Source: Rhipidocladum racemiflorum (Eukaryota > Streptophyta > Magnoliopsida > Poales > Poaceae). From it: a stretch of DNA of 64,000 bases. The translations under genes and the position numbers were made by a program. This document shows positions 1 to 10,764 of this stretch, in pieces. Location: NCBI GenBank assembly GCA_036346355.1, contig CM070576.1, positions 54,173,712 to 54,237,711 on the forward strand. Direction: 5' to 3'. The notes below the pieces were generated by a model. It made no database searches and had not been told where the DNA came from. It was given only the letters and a program-made list of their open reading frames with translations. Position 1 is the stretch's first letter; each line of letters opens with the position of its first letter.

Positions 1-2312
1 TTTCTAATTCATTTTACATTTGAAGCACAGACTATAAAATAAGTAGTAAGGGGGGGGGTTTCCACAAGTTCACACAATACTTAACCACTTCTTCAAATTC
101 CAAAACAATTACTTGAGCTTAGTTACGGGTATCACCCCAGTTCAAACTTAACTTCATTAACCGGAAGTACGGCGTAATCGATTACCATCATGATTAACTC
201 TGCAGAGGTGCTCAACTTTACCCACAAGATATCAACGACCATTAATGCCAACTCGAGTTTAACACGCAACTTAAATGCGTGCGGCCGGGCCGAGATTATC
301 ACAGCATTTCGTTTAATCATTCATGTCCTTTAGTTGTTAACCGATAGGTATAAAGCTACCTTGGACTCACAGTCCTCATTAGTACCTACCGTTGCGAGAA
401 CCAAGAATGACATCACTGACCATTCTTGTTCCACCCTTCCCCCGGTATACTTCCCTGCCGGAAAGGCCGGTCCCTATTCTCCCAGGAGAATAGTTACTAC
501 CAGAAGTCCAATTATTATCTCAGGAATGATTAACCTACTGAGCTATGTCGGATACGGGTCCACCGACCAGTCCTACCTGTGGTTGAACGGGAACTAAGTT
601 ATTTACTTTGCTCAAGGGGGTTCATTAACCTTACACTGCCAAAGATCAAGCCTTCATTCACAACCCATTCCGGCATCCCATACTACCGGCATCGGTCAAA
701 CCAAGGCATCAATCATCAGCTGGGGATCGGAGTTACATCCACTCCGGGATTTATCCGATTCTGTCCCCCAAACTGTAGCACTTTCACAAACAACTGAATC
801 CGAGATTCGGCAGCACTTTATTTTATTTCTCAAAGCATTTGAGCTAACTACAGGATTAACAGTAATTTATCTAATAATATCAACATCTAGGGTTACAAAG
901 GATATAATAAAGTTCAATATTTTTCAAGGAAGTTTCATGAGCAATTGGGCATTATCTAGGTATCATGTCATTCTAAAATACTGTTTTCAATAATTCAACA
1001 TACAGTAAAATAATGCGATAGAAAATAGTAATAACTATAGCATGGCATGATTAGGATCAACATGATCAAGGGTGTACGGCTTGCCTTGCTCGGCGATCGG
1101 ATCGGCTGAACTGTAATCGACGTAGTCGTTCGGGGCTCCGGTCGGGTCCAACATCTGCTCCGGGATCTGCGTCTGCTCCTGGAACTGTCCAACGCCCGGA
1201 TCTAGCGTGAAAAGAACGAACGATAATAAAGAAACGAAAAACAAAAAGAAACTGAAACGAAAACGGAGACAGAAACCGGAACCGGGCCGAGAGAGAGAGA
1301 ACGGGGCGAAACGGGTATTTTGGAATTTTGGGGACTCCGGATCGAGGAACGGAGGGCATTTTTGGGATCAGTGGATCGAAACGGTTCAGATAGCATATTT
1401 GGTGGGTTTCTGGGGCTCACAGAATTTTTCGAGAATTTTTCTGGCATTTTCTGGAATCTTTAATCGATTATTCGGATTTAATAAATGAATTATTAAATCT
1501 GAAAAAAGAAAACACTGTTTAAAACAGTGTTGGGCTGCTTTGCGGGGGAAATAGGCCAAACGGCCCAACAGTGGCGCGGGCGAGGCGGGGGAGCTGGGCC
1601 ACGGCCTGGCTCGGCCGGCCCACTCGGGCGCGCGAGGGAGAGGCAGGGGAACCCTAGGGTTCCCCGAGCGAGCGGCGGCGGCTCCGCCGCGGGGTGACGG
1701 CGGCCAGAGAGGAAAGAGACGGCGAGGAGGGGGAGAAGCTCACCACGGAGGGGGCGGGAGCGGGGTGAGGAGCAACGAGGCGAGGCGCGGGCTTTTTATA
1801 GCCGGGCGGAGGAGAGAGAGAGAGAGAGGGCGAGCGGCGACACGGTGCTGGCGGCGGTCGCGGCGGAGCGTGGCGACGCGGGCGGCTCGGACGCGACGCG
1901 GGCGGTGGCGGGTCGATGATCGGGGCAAGGCGGCGCTGCCAGCGCGCATACAAGGCGACAGCGGCGGCGCTGAGCTGACGAGCGACGGCTGCCGGCGCCG
2001 AGTCGGAGGCGGGCGGGGGTCGGGCCTGGCCGGGCCGGCCGGCGAGGAGAGAGGCCGTGGGCCGAAGGCCAACGAGCCGAGGAAACGGGCAAAAAGGCCC
2101 AAGAGGAATTGGCCCAAAACCAAAACGAAGCAAAACCCCAAAAAAACAAAATTCAAACTTCCAATTCAAAAACTTGAATCTGAATTTTGAAAGAACTCCA
2201 AATAAATTCATTTTGAATTTTTGGATTGTTTCAACTTTCAACTACCGTGACGGAGCGGCACAAGCCACGTTGCCCTGTGTTGCCTTAACTCGGTAATACC
2301 TATCGTGGTACA
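1..2312 (-). mobile_element. Edge-truncated Ty3/gypsy-type LTR (minus orientation)
   Basis: Read on the minus strand this is LTR-like: a GC-rich promoter block with a TATA box (minus CTATAAAAAG, around 1793-1803), then a CT-rich leader, then an AT-rich tail running off the window start. A block at 190-235 (minus) carries CTTGTGGGTAAAGTTG followed by CCTCTGCAGAGT. The same block occurs on the plus strand at about 14236-14275 inside another LTR relic, so both belong to one widespread family. I recognise the style from grass chromovirus-type gypsy LTRs, but the lineage is inference. The minus-strand start near 2312 (TGTACCACG) is a guess, and no TSD can be checked. The several ORFs over 1650-2250 are GC-rich shadows. 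Confidence 0.5.
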
Positions 2313-3511
2313 TGAGCTCTATTTTTGCAATTGCGTTCGCATGAGGTTATATTTGAAAAAAATCTACGAGGGAGCTAGAAAAGCTTAGTCTTTTGCGGCA
2401 CGACCGGCAAACGTTTGGGCAAGTTGGGGTTCGAGCGTGATGAGAACTAGATTTGGCGTGCGATTAGGTGAAAAAATGGAGAGTTTGTTCGAGCCACGGT
2501 AAGAACGGAGCTAGGAAGTTTTGAGATCGCGGACAAGTTGAACTACTTGACGGCCAAAAATAAAGGTTTGCTAAAAAAGTTATGTTTTCATCGTGTTTGC
2601 GATGAACTTTCCTGCACTCAAAACCACGGTTCAAAATCTCGCCGAGCTTTCAGAAATCTTGGCCGAAATTTCTGCTTTCGGCGGGGGTTGAGATTCCAAA
2701 TCTTGGCGGGACAAAAAAAATTAAAAAGTTTTAAATTGCTATAGTATTTTTGGACCGAGATGATCATGAATTCCATCGATTTTCATATTTATATGATCGA
2801 ATTTAGCACCAAAATTTTTGTGGAGAATTTTTATGCCTTTTCAGAATACATGTGAAAATTTTGCTTAAACACCACATTGAAAAGTTGGCACTTGTTTTTG
2901 GTTTAATAAACTTGCCTCGTAATATACCGGTTACAGCACTCAAGCACCTTTGGATCATGGAGAAAGAGAGCACCTGAGAATCATGGATGTCTATAACACG
3001 TTAATAGGAAATTCATCGTGAGATGAGAATATTCGCTCATAAAACCAACACACCGTGTGATCTGCGTGATGTTCATGACTACCAAAAGGAGGAGATGCTT
3101 AAACACGAGAAGTTGGCACTTGTTTTTTTGGTTTAATGAGCTTGCCTCCTAATATACCACTATACCAGTTACAATATACAAGAACCTTAGGATTTGTGTG
3201 AACCGCCATTCCTTATGAAGACTGCAACTCATGTTACTGAGCATCTAGCTAGTCATTGTGAGAGATATCAATATGATTCACCATTTTAAGCATGGCTCAT
3301 GTTCTTGTGGGGACTTCTGGTGATTGAGGACTGAATGAGGAATACCAATCTTCTTACAGTGGTACTCTCATCATGCAGGAAATTATTGTCCTGTGAGTAG
3401 TGGCACTAGATTAGCCATTCAAGTATATAATGTCATGTTGCTAGCCCCATTTGGTATAGTATCAGCACTATCATCCGAACTGCGCATTGCAAATGGAAGC
3501 ACAGGCTTGAG
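2313..3511. other. Intergenic AT-rich stretch with a partial direct duplication
   Basis: No gene is visible. A sequence containing GTTGGCACTTGTTTTTGG and TAATATACC occurs twice in direct orientation, at about 2882-2932 and 3112-3165, roughly 230 bp apart. At 2628 a GGTTCAAAATCTCGCCGAG segment resembles the ends of the hAT-like elements described elsewhere in this window. Confidence 0.4.
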
Positions 3512-4435
3512 CAGGGTTCACGAAATCGAATTTCGATTTTTGATCTGTTGAAAATCGGTAGAAATAGAATGAGTTCAAAGTAAAAAAAAAATCTATTGTC
3601 AAACTTTATTGAGAAAAAAAATCAAAAATTGACTAATTTTCTTGATTTTGACCAATTTTTAATCAGTTTTGTTCGATTTTCTACTGATTTTTGGTACACT
3701 CAAGGAAGATTGAAAAAAATTTGCAAAAAAACTAAATAAATCCCAATTAATCTATAAAACACCTAAGAGAAATTTTAAAAAATTAATTCATTTAGTGCTT
3801 CCGAAAAATCAAAAATAGCAATTAATGAAAAGAAACAGAGAATTTATCAGATTTTTATAAAATTTACGTGCTTGATCACGCTCTAAAAATTTAATGGTAC
3901 CATAAATAGATCCCAACGATCATGTAATAAAATGTGCTCAAATATTATACTTTATTTAGTGTCCCTAGAAAATCAAAACAAAAGAACATATACAAAGACA
4001 ATAGTATTGTTATAATTTTATTTCAAAAAATACATAGGTCTGGTAATTATCAAAAAAATTTAAATAATAATTATAATTGCCTCAGTACCTCACAAAAATT
4101 TTCATAATATTAGGCTTCATTTAGTGCCTCCATAAAATAAAAAAATATAAGAACATATATACATACAGTAGCACTATCAGAATTTTTTTTAATAAAAATA
4201 CATTAGTTTGATAATCATCTAAAAGTTTTACTGGATTATGATCTTTGCCTCAATATCTCACAAAAAAAAATCAAAAATTTCTAACACTTTTGATAATTTT
4301 TTCCCCCAAATTATTCCAAATTTTTCGAATTTTTCTAATTTGAATTTGAATTGGACCAATTTCAAATGTCGAGCCGTCTCGATACAATAAAAAACTGTGA
4401 ATTTTGAGTTGTTTTTGTTGATTTTGTGAACCCTG
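3512..4435. mobile_element. Non-autonomous hAT-like element, 924 bp
   Basis: The left end is CAGGGTTCACGAAATCGAA. The right end, reverse-complemented, is CAGGGTTCACAAAATCAAC, so the termini are inverted repeats. The 8 bp flanking each side are GGCTTGAG (3504-3511) and GGCATGAG (4436-4443), an 8-bp target-site duplication with one mismatch, as expected for hAT elements. The interior is AT-rich with no long ORF, so it is non-autonomous. An internal duplication is visible around 3900-4260 (repeated 'tttagtg(t/c)c...aaaatc' blocks). Confidence 0.7.
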
Positions 4436-5178
4436 GGCATGAGTCCTCGATCGTCTGAATAGATTGAAAACGAGCTACGGAGCTCAATCTTGTACAATAG
4501 TTTGTCATACATCATAACACAAAGTTTTCTTAGCCATGCAAGATTTGTTATTGTAGAAATATACATGTATTTCTCTCATTTATTACATTTGAAACATTTT
4601 GATGGATGAAATAAGATGGATGGAATGCATGACGTGATTTCAAAGTTGAAATGTAATGGGATTTTAAAGGTGTTTGTGAATTTAGGGTATTTTATGTGCA
4701 AATACTTAATATTTTCCATTCAAACAGTTATAAAATGTAGATAAATGCTTGCATGATTTTTCATATTTTTCCTTAATTTTTTCTAGCCTCGGGAGATAAT
4801 TTAACAGGGGTTTGAAAAGGACCATAATTTCGATCACTTTTGCTGAAATTTTGGCTTTGCTAGTCTCAAAATTACCAGATTTGATATGTGGTCTTTGAAT
4901 CTCGGCTAGATTTTGACAAAAATTCTGAAATCTCACTGAAATTTCAAATTTTGGCCACCCCAAAACGTGGTCCGAAAATAAAATTTGAAACCTTGTTCGC
5001 AACGTGGGATGTCTTAGTAGGTAAATGCATGGGGTGGGTGCATGTCCACCAGGTCGGGTTCGGCACGGGGAGCCAGACTGCCCAGACGGCTACGGCCCCA
5101 AAAATTTGGTAAACGTGAGGCTTGGGAGCTTGGTGAATACATGGACCGGGGTGGCCAGAATAGTTAGATAGAGCACGT
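4436..5178. other. Intergenic; fragment of hAT-like repeat at its right side
   Basis: No gene is visible. The part ending at about 4996 (AAAATTTGAAACCTTG) matches the terminus of the CAAGGTTTCAAA repeat family seen at 16843-17110 and 58110-59445. The other end of this copy could not be located. Confidence 0.4.
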
Positions 5179-5471
5179 TTAGAGGTGGACACTTGGGCTG
5201 AGCTTTTTTGGGTTAGCCCGAAGCATGACGAGCACGGCCTAGCCTAAAGCATGGCATGGCACGGAGTGGGCCATGCCATGCCGGCACAGAACTATAGCAC
5301 AGGTTGTGTCGGGCCCAAGAACAAGGCATGATGAGCGGCACGACCGTTTGGGCCAGGTCCGTGCCGGCATGGCACGGAGGTGGCACGCTAGCATGGATGG
5401 GCACGAAGCACGCCACGGCATGGTGGCCCTGCCATGGATTCGCGGTAGGGCACGCCAGCCGCGACTGGGAG
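5179..5471. mobile_element. hAT-like remnant (TAGAGGTGG end)
   Basis: It begins TAGAGGTGGACACTTGGGC and continues as GC-rich sequence full of GGCACGG, CATGCC and GGCCC blocks. This matches in style the complete element at 55494-56015, which starts TAGAGGTGGGC. It is cut short on the right, where the CACTA element inserted at 5472. Confidence 0.45.
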
Positions 5472-6572
5472 CACTAGTACAGAAAACTTCATTACATACG
5501 GTTCACAAACGGTTTTGTGAACCGTCAGTAAGAATTGGTCAGTGATGACTAGTAATCAAGTCATCACAGACAGTTCTAAATTGAACTGTCTGTAATGTGC
5601 ACCTCATCACAGACGGTTCTAAATTGGAATCGTCTATGATGTTGATTTTTCATTATACTTTGTAACTGCCCACGAACACTTAACGTCTAAGCTATATCAC
5701 TGATTTCAACACAATACGGACACTTCCCGAGCGGTCACCCATCCTAGCACTGCTCTTACCTAAGCACGCTTAACTTCAGAGTTCTTATATGATCTAATAC
5801 TGTAATGTTGGTATGATAGCATCTAAAATATAATGTGTCCCCCTCCCCTTAACCTCATAGAGCACTCGAACACCGATTTTAATATTCTCATACTCCGAAT
5901 ACAGTTTGGAGATCACGAAAACGCAAAGAAGAAGAAGATCGAAACAGGTACAAAACTTCGGAGGCCATTTTAAGGGCCTAAACGACGTTTTTTTTGGAAT
6001 TATGATTTTCTCACATACACGTACTCGCCCAAAAGTTCAGGATCCGACCATCGTATGCAATCGTTCGTTATCTTTTCAACGAGCCAAAGAACGCCCCGAT
6101 CAGAGTTACGAGTCAAAAGTTATGGTCATTTTACCAAACGTGCTCGAATTTCCTACTTATAGATCGAATCAAACTTTGTGTCAAAGGAGAAATTCAAGAG
6201 CTCAACATGCTGATTCCAGAAAGCACAAAAACGCTAAGATTGGAATTACGAGTCAAAAGTTATGATATTTTTACGAACCATATGGAAAGTCATCACAGAC
6301 GGTTTTAGTATAAAATCGTCTGTGATGACTGGCATATCACAAATGGTTTCTAAATAGAACCGTCTGTGATGACTCCTGTAGCCATCACAGACGGTTCTAT
6401 TTAGAAATCGTCTGTATTATTGCTCATATCACAGACGGTTGCTAAATAGAACCATCTATGATGTTGTCACTGACGGTTGCAATATAGAATCTTCTGTGAT
6501 GTTCCTCATCATAGACGGTTTATTAAAACCGTTTGTGATAAGGCGTCTAATATAAGTCTATTTGTAGTAGTG
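5472..6572. mobile_element. Non-autonomous CACTA (EnSpm) element, 1.1 kb
   Basis: It starts CACTAGTACAGAAA and ends TTTGTAGTAGTG, so the outer bases are CACTA...TAGTG. The 3 bp flanking both sides are GAG (5469-5471 and 6573-6575), the 3-bp duplication expected of CACTA elements. Both sub-terminal zones carry many copies in both orientations of a motif around CATCACAGACGGTTCTA, the sub-terminal repeats to which CACTA transposase binds in known families. There is no transposase ORF, so it would move only with help in trans. The interior contains a 5S rRNA-like block at 5702-5824. Confidence 0.9.
5702..5824 (-). pseudogene. 5S rRNA-like sequence captured in CACTA element
   Basis: The minus strand reads like plant 5S rRNA over its whole length of about 120 nt, beginning GATGCTATCATACCA. 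The internal Pol III control region is well kept: box A AAGTTAAGCGTGCTTAGG, and the intermediate element plus box C within AGGATGGGTGACC. The 5' third and the 3' end have diverged (for example GTGTCCGTATTGTGTT where 5S normally has a CCTCGTGTTGCA-type end), so it is a derivative and not a standard 5S gene. It lies wholly inside the CACTA element. Confidence 0.8.
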
Positions 6573-7271
6573 GAGGTGGCATGGGGGAGATGAGAGTGGG
6601 GTTACTTGCTGCCGTTGCCAACCGCACGCTAAGCCCACCGTGTTGCCCACCGAGGCCGTTGCCTCTGTCGAGGCCCCGCTGCCTTAGCTCCCTTGCTGCA
6701 CCGAGCAAGCGCCCCCTCGCCTCCTGCTAACTCGCCTCCCGTTGCATCACTGCCCGCCGTGGTCATGCATCCGCTCCACCCGTCATACCACCTCGAGCCT
6801 TACCTCGGTGCTTCCGCCACCTCCAGCTGTGGCCGCACCTCGGCCCCTCCGCTCCACCCCGCCGTGGCCACACCGTGATAGAATACAACATTAGCTCAAG
6901 GATATAGAGATCACAGATGTAGTAGCCGACTTTGACAATCTCGACCTCGGGTAGTTTATGTATATACACTTAGTTACTATACTCTTTTCCTTATCGAGGT
7001 ACTCCATACTGGGGTGTAAGGTTTTTAATGAGGTAGTAACTCTGTACATGTTCAAGAGTAAATAAAATTTACTTCAACCCCTAATATTTGTGTCCATTGC
7101 CTCAGCTTTGTGCGTCTCCGAGTCCTTTCCTCTCATCGCAATAGGGCAAATGGGTCGGGTCTAGACCGACACGGTCCAAAGCAGGTAGGAAGCGCAAACG
7201 GGCCATGTTCGTTGAGCGCGACTGGCACGGCACGGTCGGCACGACGGACCGTCGTGATCTAGCATGATTTA
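6573..7271. other. Intergenic, no gene recognised
   Basis: A GC-rich patch (about 6600-6880) has short ORFs of biased composition but no recognisable domain. The rest is AT-rich. GGCACGG-type blocks at 7180-7260 again recall the TAGAGGTGGGC hAT-like family. Confidence 0.3.
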
Positions 7272-7639
7272 GGGCCTGTTTGGATCCATTAGCAGCTAAT
7301 AGTTAGCTAGCTAATAGGTCCTAGCTAATATTAGCTAGCTAACTATTATCTAGCTAACTATTAGTTGGAGGGTGTTTGGATCCACCAGCTAATATGTGGC
7401 TAATAGATGCTATTGTCCATAATACCCATGCTATTAAATGCTATTGGTGGTAGACGCGAAGGGTATTTTGGTTAAATGCCACCTATTAGCTGCTATTAGC
7501 TGGGTTTGGCTAGCTAATGAGATAACCATTAGCTGGGTGCTCAGCTAATAATTAGCTGATCTATTAGCTGGGGGTGTTTGGATCCACTCCAGCTAATTTT
7601 TAGCAGCTAACTATTAGCTGCATGGATCCAAACAGGCCC
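7272..7639. mobile_element. Tourist-like (PIF/Harbinger) MITE, 368 bp
   Basis: The terminal inverted repeats are perfect: GGGCCTGTTTGGATCCA at the left and its reverse complement at the right. They are flanked by TTA on both sides (7269-7271 and 7640-7642), the 3-bp target-site duplication of PIF/Harbinger elements. The interior is built from many TTAGCTGC / AGCTAATA repeats. It is non-coding. Confidence 0.9.
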
Positions 7640-7762
7640 TTAGACACGAAGTACGATACACCTGTGTTGGACAGATGTTATTATATATAGTTTAAGATAA
7701 TTTTTGACTGCTTTTTTTCTTTGTATATCTCTAACATGCATTATTACTAAGGTCATTTATTA

Positions 7763-8003
7763 CTTCCTCTATCTAAGTTTATAAGACGTATATTTTGAAT
7801 GTTCTTGTACACAAACATAGGATATATTTTATATTTCAATACAAATTTAGTGTGATGCTCCCTCTATACTCTTAATAAATATTTAACTTTATTTTATACT
7901 CTCTCTCTCTCTCTCATAGTGTTTAATGATAATAATTAGGAGTATCATATTTAATTTGTCTATGTCGCAGGAGAAAAATACGTATAAACTTGTACGAAGG
8001 GAG
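7763..8003 (+). mobile_element. Stowaway (Tc1/mariner) MITE
   Basis: The left end CTTCCTCTATCTAAG and right end ACGAAGGGAG are flanked by TA (7761-7762 and 8004-8005). An internal stretch, TTTAGTGTGATGCTCC followed by AATAAATAT, also occurs reverse-complemented in the Stowaway copy at 17750-17972, so the two are members of one family. Confidence 0.75.
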
Positions 8004-8123
8004 TAATATGGAACAGAGTAATACACAATATTCTAGAGTAATAAATGAGTTAACAAAGGATGACCATTTGATCATTTCTATGTATATCTCGGTTAGAAAG
8101 TAAAATACTAAACAGAAAAACTA

Positions 8124-8327
8124 AAAAACGGTATACCGTTGCAACGGTATACCTCTGAAACTCATGAAACTTATGATTTTTTGCACTGAAACTCATGAAA
8201 CCTAGCACTAAAAACTGATAAAACATGAAACTGATGAAACTAAACACTGAAACTCATGAAACCAACACTGAAACTGATAAGTTTCATAAGTTTCATGGCT
8301 ATACCGTTGCAACGGTATACCGTTCCC
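8124..8327. mobile_element. MITE with long palindromic termini
   Basis: Both ends carry GGTATACCGTTGCAACGG-type sequence. The left copy (8130-8153) is a perfect 24-bp palindrome. The right copy (about 8298-8321) has one change, and the outer AACGG/CCGTT pair extends the inverted repeat. Between them lie direct and inverted repeats of GAAACTCATGAAAC. No target-site duplication could be fixed, so the superfamily is unknown. Confidence 0.6.
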
Positions 8328-8380
8328 TAGTCACTCTCAATACTAAAATATCATCTAATTGAGGAGTATCTACCGAGGCA

Positions 8381-8524
8381 TTACTGCTGGCCCTCGGTTG
8401 GCTCGGTTTTGGCGTCCTCTTTGGTGCGTATCCTGTATTCCTGTAGCAGGCTTGCCACACCACCCGGTGTTAAGATCGTCCTCACAGGATCAAGGTAGGT
8501 CTTGATTTCCTCGATGAATACATC
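8381..8524 (-). other. Exon-like open frame, unidentified
   Basis: On the minus strand an AG at 8526-8525 is followed by 47 codons and a TAA at 8383-8381. The peptide starts DVFIEEIKTYLDP, continues with TILTPGGVASLLQEY, and ends TEGQQ. It looks like a protein tail (amphipathic, low in repeats), but I do not recognise it and no further exons were found before the wax synthase gene. It could be the last exon of a truncated gene, or chance. Confidence 0.25.
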
Positions 8525-8859
8525 CTACGTTTACCCACTGAAAAAAAAACCCAAGAGAAAACAGAAAAGACCAACGAGAGAAGAAATGACAAGCCAAGAA
8601 TGCCAAACTATCAAAATATGGTTCCGGTACAATTTCTTAGACAAACGGCCATCTCGGCAGCACCTACTTAACTAGAGCCTCCATCTCCATGCACGAGGAA
8701 GGCCATCAAATCCGAGCCCACATACGTATTGTATTGCCCTCGGTATACGTAACAGACAGCACGCGCACATGGCGCCGCCCAAGCCCAACTGCCCGCGCCA
8801 ATTCGCGTTCGCGTCCGCGTGTGCACAGGCGAGCCGCGCGTGAATCGTGACGCATCAAA

Positions 8860-9891
8860 CTACGAGCGGCCGGTCCAGATCGACCGAACGGAGCCGGCCG
8901 CCCAGCCACCGGCGTCCCGCAAGAACGCGACCGCCGCCTCGCACTCGGCGATCGCCTCCTTGTCGGCCCCGGGCCTCGTGATCGGCGGGAAGAAGAGCCA
9001 GAACCCCGTCACGGCCACGAACGCCAGCGTCAGCGGGGTCGCGGCCGCAGGCGGTGGGCGCGGCCACCCCCTGTGCCCCGCCCACCACGACTCCGCCACC
9101 GCGCACGCCCCGTGCAGCGAGAAGAACGCGGTCGCCTCCCACGTCGGCGGCCGCAGCGTGATGTAGTAGAACATCGCCTCGTGCATGAGCCCGGAGACGA
9201 GGAACGCCGCGAGCACCCCCGCGGCGGCGCCGAGGCGCAAGCGCACGGGGCGGTACACGCACGGGCGGAGCACCGCGGGCACCGAGAGGTTCCACCGCCG
9301 GCCCCAGAAATCCCGCAGCGACGCCGCGAGGTAGGGCCGGTCGAACTGCGGCTCCAGATCCACGCCCAGCAGCGCGCGTGCCACGGCGGCCGCCGACGCC
9401 AGGACGAGCTCCAGCGAGAGGTACACGTGCAACGAGTACAGGGTGAGCAGGAGGTACGGGTTCATCCGCTCCTTGAACCGGTACAGCGACACGATGGCCG
9501 CGAGCAGGGCGGCCATTACGGCGGGGGAAACGAGGCCAAGACCCGACGAGCTTGGGGTGTTCCTGGGGTTGGCATCGCGGAGCCTGACGGGCCCGGAGGC
9601 GACGGCGACGAAGGCTGTGAGCGGGAGGGACGGGTGGAGGGGCCCCTGGCCGGTGGCGAGGAGGAGGAGCTTGAACTCGGCGAGCCAGGCGAGGAAGAAC
9701 CCGGAGATGGCGCGGGGGTGGATGGCGCGGAAGGCGAGGGGGAGGAGCGGGAGGACGGCGAGAACCGGGAGGAATGCGGCGAGGCGGGGGAGGCCCGGGC
9801 GGAGGCGGCGCGCGGCGAAACGGACGTAGCACATGGCCGCGGTGACCGTGGCCGCGACGGCGGCCAGGCTGCGCAGGTCGCCACCAGCCAT
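8860..9891 (-). CDS. Wax synthase (long-chain-alcohol O-fatty-acyltransferase)
   Basis: This is an intact single-exon frame of 343 residues starting MAGGDLRSLAAV. The family joins a fatty acyl-CoA to a long-chain alcohol to make wax esters at the ER membrane. The protein is very hydrophobic with several membrane segments (for example about 11-28, 36-56, 61-80, 121-135, 150-172, 221-236 and 289-303). The family hallmark RPYLAASLRDFWGRRWNL lies at about 185-202, and the likely catalytic histidine is H237 in VSGLMHEAMFYY, as in membrane-bound O-acyltransferases. Length fits plant wax synthases (about 340-350). An upstream in-frame methionine at 10131 would add 80 residues of non-membrane sequence absent from the family, so the 9891 start is preferred. 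GC content is very high, as in many grass genes. The long plus-strand ORFs here are shadows. Which wax synthase paralogue it is, and its substrate, cannot be told. Confidence 0.9.
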   Translation of the reverse strand: MAGGDLRSLAAVAATVTAAMCYVRFAARRLRPGLPRLAAFLPVLAVLPLLPLAFRAIHPRAISGFFLAWLAEFKLLLLATGQGPLHPSLPLTAFVAVASGPVRLRDANPRNTPSSSGLGLVSPAVMAALLAAIVSLYRFKERMNPYLLLTLYSLHVYLSLELVLASAAAVARALLGVDLEPQFDRPYLAASLRDFWGRRWNLSVPAVLRPCVYRPVRLRLGAAAGVLAAFLVSGLMHEAMFYYITLRPPTWEATAFFSLHGACAVAESWWAGHRGWPRPPPAAATPLTLAFVAVTGFWLFFPPITRPGADKEAIAECEAAVAFLRDAGGWAAGSVRSIWTGRS

Positions 9892-10764
9892 GGTGCGCGT
9901 CAGGCCAAATCTGGTAGTATGACGGGAGGCGGTGGACTGCCGTTTAGAGGTGTAGTGTATCCAGGAGGGCGCACCAGATTGGGAATCTAGGATGGGCGTT
10001 TGTGCAGACCGTCCAAGAATATAGTACACGGATACCAGGCTGTCCCCGCGCCATGTAGCAACATAGGTCTCATTACGTTTCCGGCGGGCATGTAGCAACA
10101 TACTTGTCAGCCGTACAAAGATATACCACATCAGATTTTAGGAGATGTAGAGGAGAGAGAGAGAGTAAAGAGAGAGAAGTATGATGTCTACTATTTAACA
10201 GACGGTCTTATAGACAGATTTAGATAGCTACTTTCTGCAAGTGTTTTGAAGATCACACATAGACAGCAGAAAAGACAACTTGTACAATGGCTTGTCTATT
10301 AGGCTGTCTGTGTACTGTTTAATTCATACAAAAGCACATAGTATATGGTGATGAAGTATACATTCTATCTTTGTAGCCATTTTGTTGCTTGTTTAAGAGA
10401 ATGCATGTTGATACTCAAATAAGGCACATGTATTTCTTAGAGATGCATAAATATAATATATATATATATTTATATCAATATAATATATACTTGGAATACA
10501 TGATATGATTTAATAAAGACGTAATATGATTACTCATCGAGGTATAATTTTGCTTGTGCCCATAACGCTGCCATATATGCTCAACTAAATCATTCCTGAG
10601 TTGCTTATGTGTAGAGCGAGCACGGATAGCTGAGTTTCTCCGAAGTACCTCTACGAAGCATGGATTAGGATTATCACTAGTTCTCACTATAGCTTACGGA
10701 TGATAATTTACACCAGCAAGCATATGTAGATCAAAATAGGCAGAAATTGATCTGACAAAATCTT
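9892..10764. other. Upstream region of wax synthase; MITE-like segment
   Basis: This is the putative promoter side of the minus-strand wax synthase. About 10140-10335 contains paired GACAGACGG and TAGACAGCCTAATAGACAAG-type motifs like those at 11950-12095, suggesting a MITE pair, but I could not define ends. An AT run (ATATATATAT) lies at about 10455-10470. Confidence 0.35.

Noticed and set aside
1654..2241. 195-codon minus-strand ORF and overlapping frames
   Set aside because: Lies across the TATA box and GC-rich promoter part of an LTR; Pro/Arg/Ser-rich composition without domains.
5702..5824. Functional 5S rRNA gene
   Set aside because: Too many changes in the 5' and 3' thirds, single copy, embedded in a CACTA element.
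9073..9990. 305-codon plus-strand ORF
   Set aside because: Shadow of the minus-strand wax synthase in GC-rich sequence; Arg/Glu/Gly-rich with no domain.
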